From: Mesonia sp008017825
GTDB lineage: Bacteria; Bacteroidota; Bacteroidia; Flavobacteriales; Flavobacteriaceae
Reading direction: 5' to 3'
Length of the DNA stretch: 64,000 nucleotides
Assembly (NCBI RefSeq): GCF_008017825.1
Contig: NZ_VRLS01000012.1
Location: 310,001 to 374,000 of the forward strand
Shown: positions 13,805 to 23,400 of the stretch, piece after piece
How the letters are laid out: each line of letters starts with the position of its first letter
Position numbering within the stretch: the stretch's first letter is position 1
The notes under the pieces: generated by a model
Database searches by the model: none
What the model was told of the DNA's origin: nothing
The model's input: the letters and a program-made list of their open reading frames with translations, nothing else
Position numbers and translations under genes: made by a program

Positions 13805-14509
13805 ATGAGATCAGCAGAAGAAATACATAAAATATTCTTAGACAATAACATAACCGGTTATAGATTGGAAAAGGATTTAGGCATTTCTCAGGTAGGTGCA
13901 GATAAATTTTTAAATGGAGATACTAAAAAACCATTTAAAAAAACACTTGAATTGTATAACAGTTATATAGATAATGATTTTAAGGCTCCTGGATATTCAA
14001 AATCTGAAGGAAAAATTATTGATGTAAATGAATTACCAGTTAAGGATGTTTATGTGATACCTATCAAAGGTAAAGGTGGACTTGAACAGGCTTATTATGA
14101 TGATCTGGCATTAAATAAATTAAATATCGAAAAGCTAAGTATAAAAAAGCCCTCATCAAATGGTTCGAAATGGTTTAAAATTGAAGTTGAGGGTGTTAGT
14201 ATGGATGATAGTACAAATGATTATGATGGATCAAAATACAGCTTAGCAGAAGGAGATTGGGCTTATTGTCGTTCAATTCCTAGAATACATTGGAGAGATA
14301 AACTTCATATCAATTCAGTAAAAGTTTTTTGTTTTTTTCATAATACTAGAGGTATCATTTTTAAAAAAGTAAAATCACATAATACTGAAACTGGTGAACT
14401 TCTATTATGTTCTCTTAATAAAAATAAAAAAGAATATCCAGACTTTACAATTAATGTTGCTGAGTGCTCATATATCTGTAATGTGATTAAAGTCTTATCT
14501 GAATTTTAA
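13805..14509 (+). CDS. phage CI-type repressor (HTH plus S24/LexA-like domain)
   Basis: 234 residues. The N-terminal 60 form an HTH-like unit (IHKIFLDNNITGYRLEKDLG, SQVGADKFLNGDTKKPFKK). The C-terminal half (about 95-230) is an S24/LexA-type domain, with VEGVSMDD near 124-131 carrying the candidate catalytic Ser. The candidate Lys lies further on, in SVKVF. It is transcribed away from the early operon and faces a palindrome-rich operator region, as expected of the lysogeny repressor. The S24 domain suggests RecA-stimulated self-cleavage on DNA damage; the Lys position is a tentative reading. Confidence 0.85.
   Translation: MRSAEEIHKIFLDNNITGYRLEKDLGISQVGADKFLNGDTKKPFKKTLELYNSYIDNDFKAPGYSKSEGKIIDVNELPVKDVYVIPIKGKGGLEQAYYDDLALNKLNIEKLSIKKPSSNGSKWFKIEVEGVSMDDSTNDYDGSKYSLAEGDWAYCRSIPRIHWRDKLHINSVKVFCFFHNTRGIIFKKVKSHNTETGELLLCSLNKNKKEYPDFTINVAECSYICNVIKVLSEF
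13955..13968. promoter_or_regulatory. second copy of the operator 14-mer inside the repressor gene
   Basis: TATAACAGTTATAT at 13955-13968 repeats 13729-13742 exactly. It lies in the coding region about 226 bp away, as auxiliary operators used for DNA looping do. Confidence 0.55.
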
Positions 14510-14519
14510 ATTATCAATT

Positions 14520-14945
14520 ATGAGAAAATATACAGTTGTTTTATTGATGCTCCTATCCATGCCCCTTTTTGCACAATTAGAGGTCATAGAAGATACAAAA
14601 GAAGTAATTGGTGAAGTAGCACCGATGGGAAGTATGATGGGTGAACTTGTTAAGGATGGAGATATCTATACATTGATGTATAAAGATGCTTCGTATACCA
14701 AAATTATGGAGATCAAATCATTTTCTTTTAAATCCGCAGATGACTTTTACAATTTTATGATGGATGGCATGAAAGAGAAAAGAAAGGATGAACAGGATAT
14801 TACATTAGATGGTATTAATTTTAAAATTGATTTTACCAGAATGATGGGTGTTGGAAGTGTAAGGTTTTATCATCATGATAGAGGTGTAGTTGGAGTTAGT
14901 CCTTATTTTACTAAAAAGCAATTAAAAAAACTTTTTGGGAAATAG
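14520..14945 (+). CDS. exported protein downstream of the repressor (141 aa)
   Basis: 141 residues with a clear Sec signal peptide (MRKYTVVLLMLLSMPLFAQ, cleavage near 19). The mature part is mixed alpha/beta with many Met and charged residues (SFKSADDFYNFMMDGMKE, DRGVVGVSPYFTKKQLKKLF) and no recognised domain. It follows the repressor by 10 bp in the same direction, so it is probably expressed in the lysogen. That makes it a candidate lysogenic-conversion or superinfection-exclusion protein. The function is unknown. Confidence 0.7.
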   Translation: MRKYTVVLLMLLSMPLFAQLEVIEDTKEVIGEVAPMGSMMGELVKDGDIYTLMYKDASYTKIMEIKSFSFKSADDFYNFMMDGMKEKRKDEQDITLDGINFKIDFTRMMGVGSVRFYHHDRGVVGVSPYFTKKQLKKLFGK

Positions 14946-14946
14946 T

Positions 14947-15234
14947 ATGAAAACTATTGATGAAAGAATATTGACTTTGATTGAGGTGTTAAAAACACTT
15001 AAACTTATCCGTTTTGATACTGAGTTTTGTGAATCAATTGAAATCAAAAAACAAAACTTGAATCGCATTAAAAAAGGTGAAGTTTATTTTACCACAAAGC
15101 ATATTGATAAAATCATCAAAGCTTATAAAGTCAATGCAAACTGGATTTTTGGAACAAGTGATAAGATTTTTCTTACTCACCAATTCAATCCAATGCTAGA
15201 AAATATAGATGTTGATGCTTTGAGTAAGCATTAA
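14947..15234 (+). CDS. small HTH-like protein next to the attachment site
   Basis: 95 residues starting at ATG 14947, just after the upstream stop. An in-frame ATG at 14935 would add four residues inside the previous gene and is less likely. An HTH-like pattern is visible: LRIRFDTEFCESIEIK-type helix, KQNLNRIKKGEVYFTTKH, then IDKIIKAYKVNANWIFG, resembling XRE proteins of Bacteroidetes phages. It is the last gene before the phage end at 15.34 kb, where an excisionase or integrase regulator is often found. No integrase is present in that position. Confidence 0.6.
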   Translation: MKTIDERILTLIEVLKTLKLIRFDTEFCESIEIKKQNLNRIKKGEVYFTTKHIDKIIKAYKVNANWIFGTSDKIFLTHQFNPMLENIDVDALSKH

Positions 15235-15338
15235 TAAAATAGTTAACAACGTTAATAAAATGATGGTTCTCTTATTTAAGATGAAATTATCAATTATTTG
15301 AAATATAAACATTTACGATTTTATAATGACAGTAAGTG

Positions 15339-15383
15339 TGACTGTTAATCAGAGGGTCCTTGGTTCGAGCCCAAGAAGAGGAG
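15339..15383 (+). other. phage attachment site: 3' half of a tRNA-Asn gene (attR)
   Basis: The sequence from 15339 is the 3' half of a tRNA-Asn: anticodon loop CTGTTAA (anticodon GTT) with 3' stem TCAGA, T arm CTTGG-TTCGAGC-CCAAG (15359-15375), acceptor strand AAGAGGA (15376-15382) and discriminator G (15383). The 5' half (acceptor TCCTCTT and D arm) is absent upstream; phage AT-rich DNA lies there instead. This is the remnant left when a phage recombines into a tRNA 3' end and supplies a replacement half at its other end. The matching complete tRNA should lie at the left phage boundary, outside the window. Confidence 0.8.
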
Positions 15384-15390
15384 CAAAAAG

Positions 15391-15423
15391 AAAAGCCTTA
15401 CAGAAATGTAAGGCTTTTTTATT
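15391..15423 (+). terminator. terminator of the original tRNA-Asn transcript
   Basis: AAAGCCTTAC, loop AGAAAT, GTAAGGCTTT, then T-run. It directly follows the tRNA-Asn 3' fragment and so marks the first purely chromosomal DNA to the right of the phage. Confidence 0.8.
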
Positions 15424-15444
15424 TTTATTATTAAAATGAAGTAC

Positions 15445-15888
15445 TTATCTCCTCTTGCTTTTAAAAAAGCTTTGTAGTAATCTAGAAGATTCTTCAGCTA
15501 ATAATCCAAACGAAATTTGTGTTTTAGGGTGAATTTTTCCGCCTTGAGCGCGATAACCACGCTCAGTATCTTCTGCGGCAACTACTACTTTAGATATTTG
15601 ACTCCAATATAAAGCGCCTGCGCACATTTGGCAAGGCTCTAAAGTCACATACATCGTACAGTCTTTTAAGTATTTTCCGCCAAGGTAGTTTGCAGCAGCA
15701 GTAATGGTTTGCATCTCAGCGTGTGCTGTTACATCCTGAAGCATTTCTGTTAAGTTATGTCCTTTGGCAATTATAGTATTCTGGCTAACGATAATACATC
15801 CTACAGGTATTTCTCCTCTGTTAAAAGCAGTTTCGGCTTCTTGTAAAGCTTTTTTCATAAAATAGGTATCATCAAAAGGAGTAAGCAT
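15445..15888 (-). CDS. tadA: tRNA-specific adenosine deaminase
   Basis: 147 residues of the cytidine/deoxycytidylate deaminase fold. HAEM (near 57-60) supplies the zinc His and catalytic Glu, and PCQMCAGAL (near 88-96) supplies the two zinc Cys. TadA converts adenosine-34 to inosine in tRNA-Arg(ACG). Length and motif spacing are normal. It is convergent with the phage end and divergent from dxs, a core-genome context. Close relatives include guanine deaminases, but the PCQMC loop and size fit TadA. Confidence 0.9.
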   Translation of the reverse strand: MLTPFDDTYFMKKALQEAETAFNRGEIPVGCIIVSQNTIIAKGHNLTEMLQDVTAHAEMQTITAAANYLGGKYLKDCTMYVTLEPCQMCAGALYWSQISKVVVAAEDTERGYRAQGGKIHPKTQISFGLLAEESSRLLQSFFKSKRR

Positions 15889-15912
15889 AAGTAATTATTT
15901 CGTGACAAGTTT

Positions 15913-15920
15913 TACCTTTG
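15913..15920 (+). promoter_or_regulatory. -7 promoter element of dxs
   Basis: TACCTTTG is an exact TAnnTTTG box ending only 6 bp before the dxs ATG at 15927. The mRNA would then be leaderless or nearly so. No clear -33 TTG is seen at the usual 19-21 bp distance. Confidence 0.5.
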
Positions 15921-15926
15921 CAAGAT

Positions 15927-17702
15927 ATGGAAAGTGCCTTTTTAAAACAGATCAATTCTCCCAAAGATTTAAGAGAGCTTAGTAAAGAGCAGTTGGATAT
16001 TTTAGCCAGAGAGCTGAGAGAATTTATTATAGATATAGTTTCGACCAAAGAAGGGCATCTTGGCGCAAGTTTGGGTGTAACAGAACTCACAATTGCCTTA
16101 CATTATTACTTTAATACTCCATATGATCAACTAATTTGGGATGTGGGCCACCAAGCCTACGGACATAAAATTCTAACAGGAAGAAGAGATAATTTTGAAA
16201 CCAATAGGAGATTAAACGGCCTTAGCGGGTTTCCAAAGCGATCGGAAAGTGAATATGATACATTTGGAGTTGGGCATAGTTCTACATCTATCTCTGCGGC
16301 TTTAGGAATGGCGTTGGCTTCTCAATTAAAGGGCGAGCACAAAAAAAAACATATTGCAGTTATAGGGGATGCTTCTATTGCTAGTGGAATGGCATTTGAA
16401 GGTCTTAACCACGCAGGAGTTACAAGTGCCAACCTTTGGGTGATTTTAAATGATAATGCTATAGGAATAGATCCTAGTGTTGGAGCTTTAAAAGAATATT
16501 TATTGAAAGCAACTGTAGACAAACGTCCGTTGCAAGCAAATATGATTGAAGCTTTAAATTTTCATTATTCTGGTCCTATTGATGGGCATAATTTTGAAGA
16601 ATTGCTTGGCGCTTTCGCGGAAATGGAAAAAGTAGAAGGGCCTAAATTTTTACATGTTATTACTAAGAAAGGAAAAGGTTTACAAAAGGCAGAAGAAGAC
16701 CAAGTAAAATATCACGCTCCTGGGAAATTTGATAAAAGAACGGGAGAGTTGATCGACACTTTAGATAAAAACCTTCCGCCAAAATACCAAGATGTATTCG
16801 GTCTTACATTGTTAGAATTAGCCGAAAAAAATGAAAAGATCATAGGTATTACTCCTGCCATGCCTACAGGAAGTTCATTAAAATATATGATGCAAAAATT
16901 TCCTAAAAGAGCATTAGACGTAGGGATCGCAGAACAACATGCGGTTACACTTTCGGCGGGAATGGCAACACAAGGAATGATCGTTTATTGTGCTATTTAT
17001 TCTACTTTTTTACAAAGAGCATATGATCAAGTGATTCACGATGTAGCATTACAAAATTTACCAGTCATTTTCTGTATAGATAGGGCAGGACTAGTAGGGG
17101 AAGACGGAGCGACGCATCACGGAGTATTTGATATTGCTTATCTGCGTTGTATTCCTAATATAACTATTGTCAGTCCGTCTAATGCCTCAGATTTGAGAAA
17201 TCTTCTTTATACTGTTTCCTTAGGTATTGAAAATCCTATTGCGATACGTTACCCAAGAGGGAGAAGTCAAGATAAAGATTGGAGAAAAGAATTTAGAAAA
17301 TTGGAGTTAGGGAAATCTAAAACTCTCCTTAACGGAAATAAAATTGCAGTAATTGCTGTTGGTTCTTGTGTTGCAGATGCTAAAAAAGCCATACAGAAAA
17401 CTCAAGACCCTTCAAACTTTACGCTAATAGATCTAAGATTTATAAAGCCGCTAGATCTAGATTTGATAAAAAAAACATTAAGACAACATCAGCACATCTT
17501 AACAGTTGAGGACGGAAGTACAAAAGGAGGAATAGGGGAAGAGATTTCCCGAATAGCACTGGAAGAAAACTTTGCAGGTAAAGTTGAAAATTTGGGTATT
17601 CCAGATGAATTTATTCATCAAGGTACTACAGAAGAATTGAAAGATTTAGCTGGTATTTCTAGTCAGTCCATCAAAACTAAATTGATTAATTTAACCCGTT
17701 AA
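15927..17702 (+). CDS. dxs: 1-deoxy-D-xylulose-5-phosphate synthase
   Basis: 591 residues. It condenses pyruvate and glyceraldehyde-3-phosphate in the first step of the MEP isoprenoid route, using thiamine diphosphate. Visible motifs: DVGHQAYGHKILTGR near 75, the TPP motif GDASIASGMAFEGLNHAG through NDN near 145-175, the transketolase-like DVGIAEQHAVTLSAG near 330, and DRAGLVGEDGATHHG near 385. Length suits the shorter Bacteroidetes form. I start at ATG 15927; a TTG three codons upstream lies inside the promoter box. It ends in a shared terminator with the convergent ompA-like gene. Confidence 0.95.
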   Translation: MESAFLKQINSPKDLRELSKEQLDILARELREFIIDIVSTKEGHLGASLGVTELTIALHYYFNTPYDQLIWDVGHQAYGHKILTGRRDNFETNRRLNGLSGFPKRSESEYDTFGVGHSSTSISAALGMALASQLKGEHKKKHIAVIGDASIASGMAFEGLNHAGVTSANLWVILNDNAIGIDPSVGALKEYLLKATVDKRPLQANMIEALNFHYSGPIDGHNFEELLGAFAEMEKVEGPKFLHVITKKGKGLQKAEEDQVKYHAPGKFDKRTGELIDTLDKNLPPKYQDVFGLTLLELAEKNEKIIGITPAMPTGSSLKYMMQKFPKRALDVGIAEQHAVTLSAGMATQGMIVYCAIYSTFLQRAYDQVIHDVALQNLPVIFCIDRAGLVGEDGATHHGVFDIAYLRCIPNITIVSPSNASDLRNLLYTVSLGIENPIAIRYPRGRSQDKDWRKEFRKLELGKSKTLLNGNKIAVIAVGSCVADAKKAIQKTQDPSNFTLIDLRFIKPLDLDLIKKTLRQHQHILTVEDGSTKGGIGEEISRIALEENFAGKVENLGIPDEFIHQGTTEELKDLAGISSQSIKTKLINLTR

Positions 17703-17723
17703 GAACATATCGTCTATAGATAT

Positions 17724-17758
17724 AAAAAAATCCGCTTCATTTGAAGCGGATTTTTTTA
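17724..17758. terminator. bidirectional terminator between dxs and the ompA-like gene
   Basis: AAATCCGCTTC, loop ATTT, GAAGCGGATTT, with A- and T-runs on either side, so it works for both convergent genes. Confidence 0.9.
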
Positions 17759-17775
17759 TTTAAAAGAGTTTAGGA

Positions 17776-19158
17776 CTACTCTTGATCTCTATTCTTTTCT
17801 AAAGAAACTTCTACACGTCTGTTCTGCTGTCTACCAGCTGCAGTCTTGTTAGTTGCTATAGGTCTAGCCTCACCGTAACCTTCAGAAGTAATTCTATCAG
17901 ATGAAATATTAGCTTGTTCAGTTAAGTAAGTTCTCACAGAACCTGCTCTTTCGTCAGAAAGTTTTAAGTTGAAAGCATCACTACCTTGACTATCTGTATG
18001 GCCTTCAATATGGAATACTGTACTTGGGTATTCTTCCATAATTTCAGCAATAGATTTTAAAGCCTCATAAGATTCTTTTCTGATACTAGCTTTTCCTAAA
18101 TCAAATAAGATAGTTTTAGAGTACTCATTTAATTCATTAATTACTTCTACAGTAACTTCAGGACAACCATTGTTAGCCTTAGTACCCGCAACATCTGGAC
18201 ATTGATCATCTTTGTCTAATACACCATCATTATCACGATCTTGATAAGGACAACCGTCATTAGCAGCAGGACCAGCTTCATTTGGACAATTATCGTCACT
18301 ATCTTTGATTCCGTCACCATCAGCATCAGGACAACCATTTAAAGATTTTAATCCAGCAACTGTAGGACATTCATCTTGAGGATCTGCAATTCCATCACCA
18401 TCAGTATCAGGACATCCGTTGAATTCTGCCATACCTGGAGTATTAGGACAATCATCTTCGCTATCTTGAATTCCGTCACCATCAGAGTCTGGACATCCAT
18501 CAAACTCAGGTAAACCTGGAGTTTCTGGACACTTATCATTCTTATCAAAGACTCCATCACCATCAGTATCTTTACCTCCAAAAGCTAATTTGAAACCAGC
18601 TGAATGTTGAAAGTGATCTAAACCTGTTTCATCATCAAATGCTTTTTTATAAGTAGATTGAATGTTAAAAGCAATATTATCAGTTAACCAGAAATCAAAA
18701 CCTAAAGTTCCGTTAGCAGAACCTTGCCCATCTTCATCTATCCAAGTGTAACCTCCACCTATTCCTAAGTAAGGATCAAACCAACCTTCTTCGTTAATAA
18801 GGTTTTTGAAGCTATATCTAATCGCACCATCAGCAGCATAATAAGATACATCGTCAAAATTAGCGTCTCCAAATTTATCGATCTTGTTTACAGAACCAGC
18901 TAATTGAACAGAAAAACCTGATCCAACATATCTACCAACTGTCAATCTTGAAACTGAAGGTAAAATATTGTAATGGTCTCCTACATTAAAATATTCGCTA
19001 AACATTCCTCCTTGAGGTGCATCCTCCCCCACAGGATAAAAATCTACGGCGTTGATACCAATACCAACTGCCCAAGGATTGTTCTCGTCTTGTGCTTGCA
19101 CATTTGAAAGCCCGAAGAGGAACAATGAAACTAATAAAATTCTGCTAAGATGTTTCAT
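17776..19158 (-). CDS. OmpA-family outer membrane protein with thrombospondin type-3 repeats
   Basis: 460 residues. Signal peptide 1-22 (ends NVQAQ), an 8-strand-type beta-barrel domain about 25-195, five calcium-binding type-3 repeats of the form DxDGDGxxDxxDxCP (about 197-330), and a C-terminal OmpA peptidoglycan-binding domain (about 345-455) with GHTDSQGSDAFNLKLSDERA. It links the outer membrane to the cell wall. This architecture is common and abundant in flavobacteria. A TACTTTTG box at 19199-19192 is a likely -7 element. No anomalies. Confidence 0.92.
   Translation of the reverse strand: MKHLSRILLVSLFLFGLSNVQAQDENNPWAVGIGINAVDFYPVGEDAPQGGMFSEYFNVGDHYNILPSVSRLTVGRYVGSGFSVQLAGSVNKIDKFGDANFDDVSYYAADGAIRYSFKNLINEEGWFDPYLGIGGGYTWIDEDGQGSANGTLGFDFWLTDNIAFNIQSTYKKAFDDETGLDHFQHSAGFKLAFGGKDTDGDGVFDKNDKCPETPGLPEFDGCPDSDGDGIQDSEDDCPNTPGMAEFNGCPDTDGDGIADPQDECPTVAGLKSLNGCPDADGDGIKDSDDNCPNEAGPAANDGCPYQDRDNDGVLDKDDQCPDVAGTKANNGCPEVTVEVINELNEYSKTILFDLGKASIRKESYEALKSIAEIMEEYPSTVFHIEGHTDSQGSDAFNLKLSDERAGSVRTYLTEQANISSDRITSEGYGEARPIATNKTAAGRQQNRRVEVSLEKNRDQE
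18186..18570 (-). repeat. coding repeats: five thrombospondin type-3 units
   Basis: Five imperfect repeats of about 25-28 codons encode the Asp/Gly-rich calcium loops (DTDGDGVFDKNDKCPETPG and four similar). They are diverged at the DNA level, so recent copy change is unlikely. Confidence 0.85.
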
Positions 19159-19275
19159 ATTATAATTATAATTTTAAGTGTTAATTAAGAACAAAAGTAA
19201 ACGCTTGTTAAGTATTAAAAAAAAAAATAATAATAAAATTTTCTTAACACTTTTCATATAGCATCACAGTTTCGC

Positions 19276-20472
19276 TTATATCACGTTTAATTTTTTACCT
19301 ACTTTTTTAAATGCTTCAACAGCTTTAATTAAATTTTCTCTACTGTGAGCTGCCGAAAGTTGAACTCTTATTCTTGCTTTATCTTTTGGTACAACAGGAT
19401 AAAAGAATCCGATCACATAAATACCCTCTTCTAAAAGCATATCGGCCATTTGTTGAGAAAGCTTAGCGTTATACAACATTACAGGAACAATTGCAGAATC
19501 TCCATCGATAATATCGAAGCCGGCTTCTTTCATTTCTTTCTTGAAAAACTTGGTATTCTCTTCTAATTTATCTCTCAGCTCGGTGTTATTAGTAAGCATT
19601 TCAAATACTTTATTTGATGCACCTACGATAGCTGGAGCTAGTGAATTTGAAAATAAATACGGTCTTGATCTTTGTCTGAGTATTTCAATAATTTCTTTTT
19701 TACCAGTAGTGTAACCTCCCATGGCACCCCCTAGAGCTTTTCCCAAGGTTCCTGTGATAATATCGATACGGCCCATTACATTTTTTTCTTCTAATGTACC
19801 TCTTCCCGTTTTACCTATAAAACCAGTAGCATGACATTCATCGATCATTACTAATGCATCATACTTATCGGCTAAGTCACAAATTTTATCTAATGGAGCA
19901 ACTAAACCGTCCATAGAGAAAACCCCATCGGTCACTATGATTTTAAAACGAGCTCCTTTTTCATTCGCAGCGATTAACTGTTGTTCCAAATCTTCCATAT
20001 TGCTATTTTCATAACGATATCGAGCCGCTTTACAAAGTCTAACTCCGTCAATAATAGAAGCGTGATTTAAAGAATCTGATATGATAGCATCTTCTTTGGT
20101 TAAGATAGGCTCAAAGACACCTCCGTTAGCATCAAAAGCAGCAGCATATAATATAGTATCTTCAGTTTGATAGAAATCTGCTATGTTTTGTTCTAATTTT
20201 TTATGAATATCTTGAGTACCACATATAAAACGAACACTACTCATACCGAATCCGTGAGAGTCTAAAGTGTCTTTTGCGGCTTGCACTACCTCTGGGTGAG
20301 AAGAGAGTCCTAAATAGTTATTAGCACAAAAATTAATCACTTCTTCACCTGTGTCAATTTTGATCACAGCATCTTGAGGGGTGGTAATTATTCTTTCTTT
20401 TTTGTAGAGACCATTTTCTTTAATCTCATTCAGTTCATTTTGCAGATATTGCTTAATTTCTTTACTATACAT
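19276..20472 (-). CDS. kbl: glycine C-acetyltransferase (2-amino-3-ketobutyrate CoA ligase)
   Basis: 398 residues of the alpha-oxoamine synthase family, PLP-dependent fold type I. NFCANNYLGLSSHPEV near 47, NHASIIDG near 136, DECHATGFIGKTGRGT near 211, and the PLP-Lys in TGTLGKALGGAMGGY near 240-254. It acts with threonine dehydrogenase to turn threonine into glycine and acetyl-CoA. Related AONS/BioF enzymes are similar, but the length and the N-terminal LQNELNEIKENGLYKKER fit Kbl best. A TACATTTG box at 20502-20495 is a possible -7 element. tdh is not in the window. Confidence 0.9.
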   Translation of the reverse strand: MYSKEIKQYLQNELNEIKENGLYKKERIITTPQDAVIKIDTGEEVINFCANNYLGLSSHPEVVQAAKDTLDSHGFGMSSVRFICGTQDIHKKLEQNIADFYQTEDTILYAAAFDANGGVFEPILTKEDAIISDSLNHASIIDGVRLCKAARYRYENSNMEDLEQQLIAANEKGARFKIIVTDGVFSMDGLVAPLDKICDLADKYDALVMIDECHATGFIGKTGRGTLEEKNVMGRIDIITGTLGKALGGAMGGYTTGKKEIIEILRQRSRPYLFSNSLAPAIVGASNKVFEMLTNNTELRDKLEENTKFFKKEMKEAGFDIIDGDSAIVPVMLYNAKLSQQMADMLLEEGIYVIGFFYPVVPKDKARIRVQLSAAHSRENLIKAVEAFKKVGKKLNVI

Positions 20473-20493
20473 GGTTTGCTCTTTTTATTATTT

Positions 20494-23400
20494 TCAAATG
20501 TAAACAATCTTTAGTTTTGCGTTGTCTTCTAGGTAAATTAATATTTTCTTAATCATTTTAAAACCTAGGCTTTCTACGGCCATAGTATAAGTGTTGATTT
20601 GGTTTTTGTGAGTTGGAGAAATATCTCCTGTTTTATAATCTATAATTACAGCTTCTTTATGTTTTATGCATAGCCGATCTAAACGTTTAAACTCTGCTTG
20701 ATATAGAATTTCTTTTTCCGTGAAAACGGTATATTCTTTTGAGAAATATGCTGTAAGTTCTGGGTGATTAATCAAGGCCTCAAGTGATTTTCTATAAGAG
20801 TCCTCACTTTCTTTTTCTATTAAAGAAGTTTGCACTGCATTTTTGAGAGCTTTTTCTACATCATTCTTATAGGTAATTTCATTTAAAATTTCGTGCAATG
20901 TATTTCCAAAATCTATGGAAGCTTCTTGCTTCGTTCCCCATAAAGAACCCGATTTGGTCACCACATCTATATCGTGATGAGTAGGAGCAGAAGAGATCAT
21001 TTCTTGAAAAATAGGAGGGATGTCGCTTTCTTTTCGCTGCTGCGGATTTATTAATGTTCCAAAGGAATAGCTCAAAGAATCATTCCATTTATTTTGAAGC
21101 TTCAGGTAATCTATTAATATTCCTGAAGTTTTATTAGGATGTGTGTTTTGGTTTCTATCTACATCCAATTCAGATAAAATGAAAAGTTGATTTTTTGCTC
21201 TCGTAAAAGCGACATAAAGCACATTAAGAACATCAAATTGAGTTTCCTTGAGTAGCTGGCTGTATTTTGCGGCCGCATCCCCTTGAAAATCTAGGAGTTT
21301 TTTTGAAGCTCTAAGATATCCCAAAGGTATTGGCAAATCTTCATCTTCTAGTTCTACCCACAAAAAGTCCTTACTAGTATCATCAATAGCTTCATTAGCA
21401 TAAGGATGTATGACAATTGGAAATTCTAAACCTTTAGATTTGTGAACCGTCATAATTTGCACAGCATCTTGCCCTTCGGGAGCAACAATACTTAAGCGAT
21501 CTTTCTTTAGTTCCCATTCCTCTAAAAAATGTAAAACCCCTCCGCTATTTTTTTGGGTAAACTCGTAAACAAAATCTAAATAAAACTGGAGGTATGCATT
21601 AGATTTTTCTTGAAGCTGAAAACAACGTATTAAATATTCTAAACCATCATAAAAGGGAATTTTTTGAAAGTGAGCTAAATTAAAAACCAGCTGATTCTTC
21701 TCTAAAGCATCAAAAAACTCTTGACCTATAAGATCTAATTTAGGGTGGATAAATTCAAAAATATCGGTTTTATCATCTTGTTGTTCCCATAAGTAATATA
21801 AGATTCCAAATTTGGCTTGATCATCTTGAGGATAAACACTCAATTGCAATAAGTGGTTAATAAACTGTACTTCCTTAGATTGATTAATCAGTAAAGTTTC
21901 AGAGGAGATAATAGGAATTTCATTTTCATTTAGAAATTCTGCAATAGCATAACCCTGAGATTTTTTTCTAACCAAAATACATATATCTTCTTTTTGATAT
22001 CCTTTGTTTTCTAGATCTAAAATGAGTTCTAATACCCTTTGCGGATAGAGTTCATTTTTCTCTTCAACATTCTCAGCTTCAATAAAATCTATTTGTACAT
22101 AACCGCCTTCTTTTTTTTCGATATGTTGAGCAGCATTTAAAAAAAGATCTTTGTAGGTGTCGGTTTCAAGATAGGAAGAAGCGTGACTAAAAAAACTATT
22201 ATTAAAATCTACTACTTCTGCTTTACTCCGCCAATTGGAAGGTAAATTTTCTACCTTTTTTTCTACTGAAAAGGGATTGTTAGAAATGCTTTCTTCGTTT
22301 TCGGCGCTTAACGTAATAAACTGTTCGGCTTTTCCGCCTCGCCAACGATAAATAGATTGTTTAGCATCTCCTACCAAATGTAGACTTCCTAATTTTCCTG
22401 AATCAGAATAGGCACTTAAGCTGTTTGAAATTAACGGAATTAAATTATTCCATTGCAATTCAGAAGTATCTTGAAATTCATCTATAAAATAGTCTTGGTA
22501 ACGTTCTCCTAATCGTTCATAAATAAAAGGAACTGGTTGATTTTTTACGCTTTCGCTGATTTTTTTATTAAAATCTGAAATAAGTAAAATGTCTCGTTCT
22601 ATTTTAAGCAGTTCTACCTCTTTAGCAATAGCATTTAATAAGGATAGAGAATTTAAGTTTTTTATTACTTGATTACAAAGCTCTTGCTGAAATGCCGCTT
22701 TTTCAACTAACCTATAATGAGATGCAATCTCTGGCAGGATTGCATCCATAATTGCTTTTTTATCTGCAGTTTGTTTCTTTGCATAAGGAGCTTGAGTCTC
22801 TATATTTTGTTGCCATTTGCTACCTCTGGGATACCAATCGCCGCCGTCTATAACTTTTTGGAAATATTTAGGAATGTAACCTGAACTAAAATCTTTAAAA
22901 TCTAACCCGTTGGAGTTGATTAAATCAAAAAAAGCAACAGATTCCGCTTTAGCGATTTCACCTAATAATTTAATTTTTTCCTTAAGAGCCTTTTCGAAGG
23001 CTTTAAAATCATTAAGATCATATTTTTTTAAAACCTCTAACGGTTGTATGTAATTTTCATTGATAAGTAACTTAGCAATATCGTTTAAGTCTTTTGCGAT
23101 ATCCCAGCTTTTATCATCATCTGCTTTACTTAATGAAAAATCTATTAAAATTTGTGTGAGTTCTTTATCTTTTCCTGCTTTCTCTATCAACCTGTCTACT
23201 GCTTCACTTAAAACTAAACCGGTATCCATTTCTACTTCAAAATTGACAGCAATACCTAAGTCTTTTGCAAAAGTGCGAAGAACTCTATGGGTAAAACCAT
23301 CGATGGTTGAAATTTCAAAAGCTGCATAATTATGCAAAATGCTTTCGAGTATAAGCTTACTTTTTTGATGAATTTCAATAGATGATAATCCAGTTTCTTG

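Noticed and set aside
13630..13830. Rightward 66-residue hydrophobic frame before the repressor
   Set aside because: It lies across the promoter-operator region and overlaps the repressor start in another frame; hydrophobicity follows from AT-rich DNA.
14935..14946. Upstream ATG for the small HTH gene
   Set aside because: It lies inside the end of the preceding gene; ATG 14947 directly after that stop is simpler.
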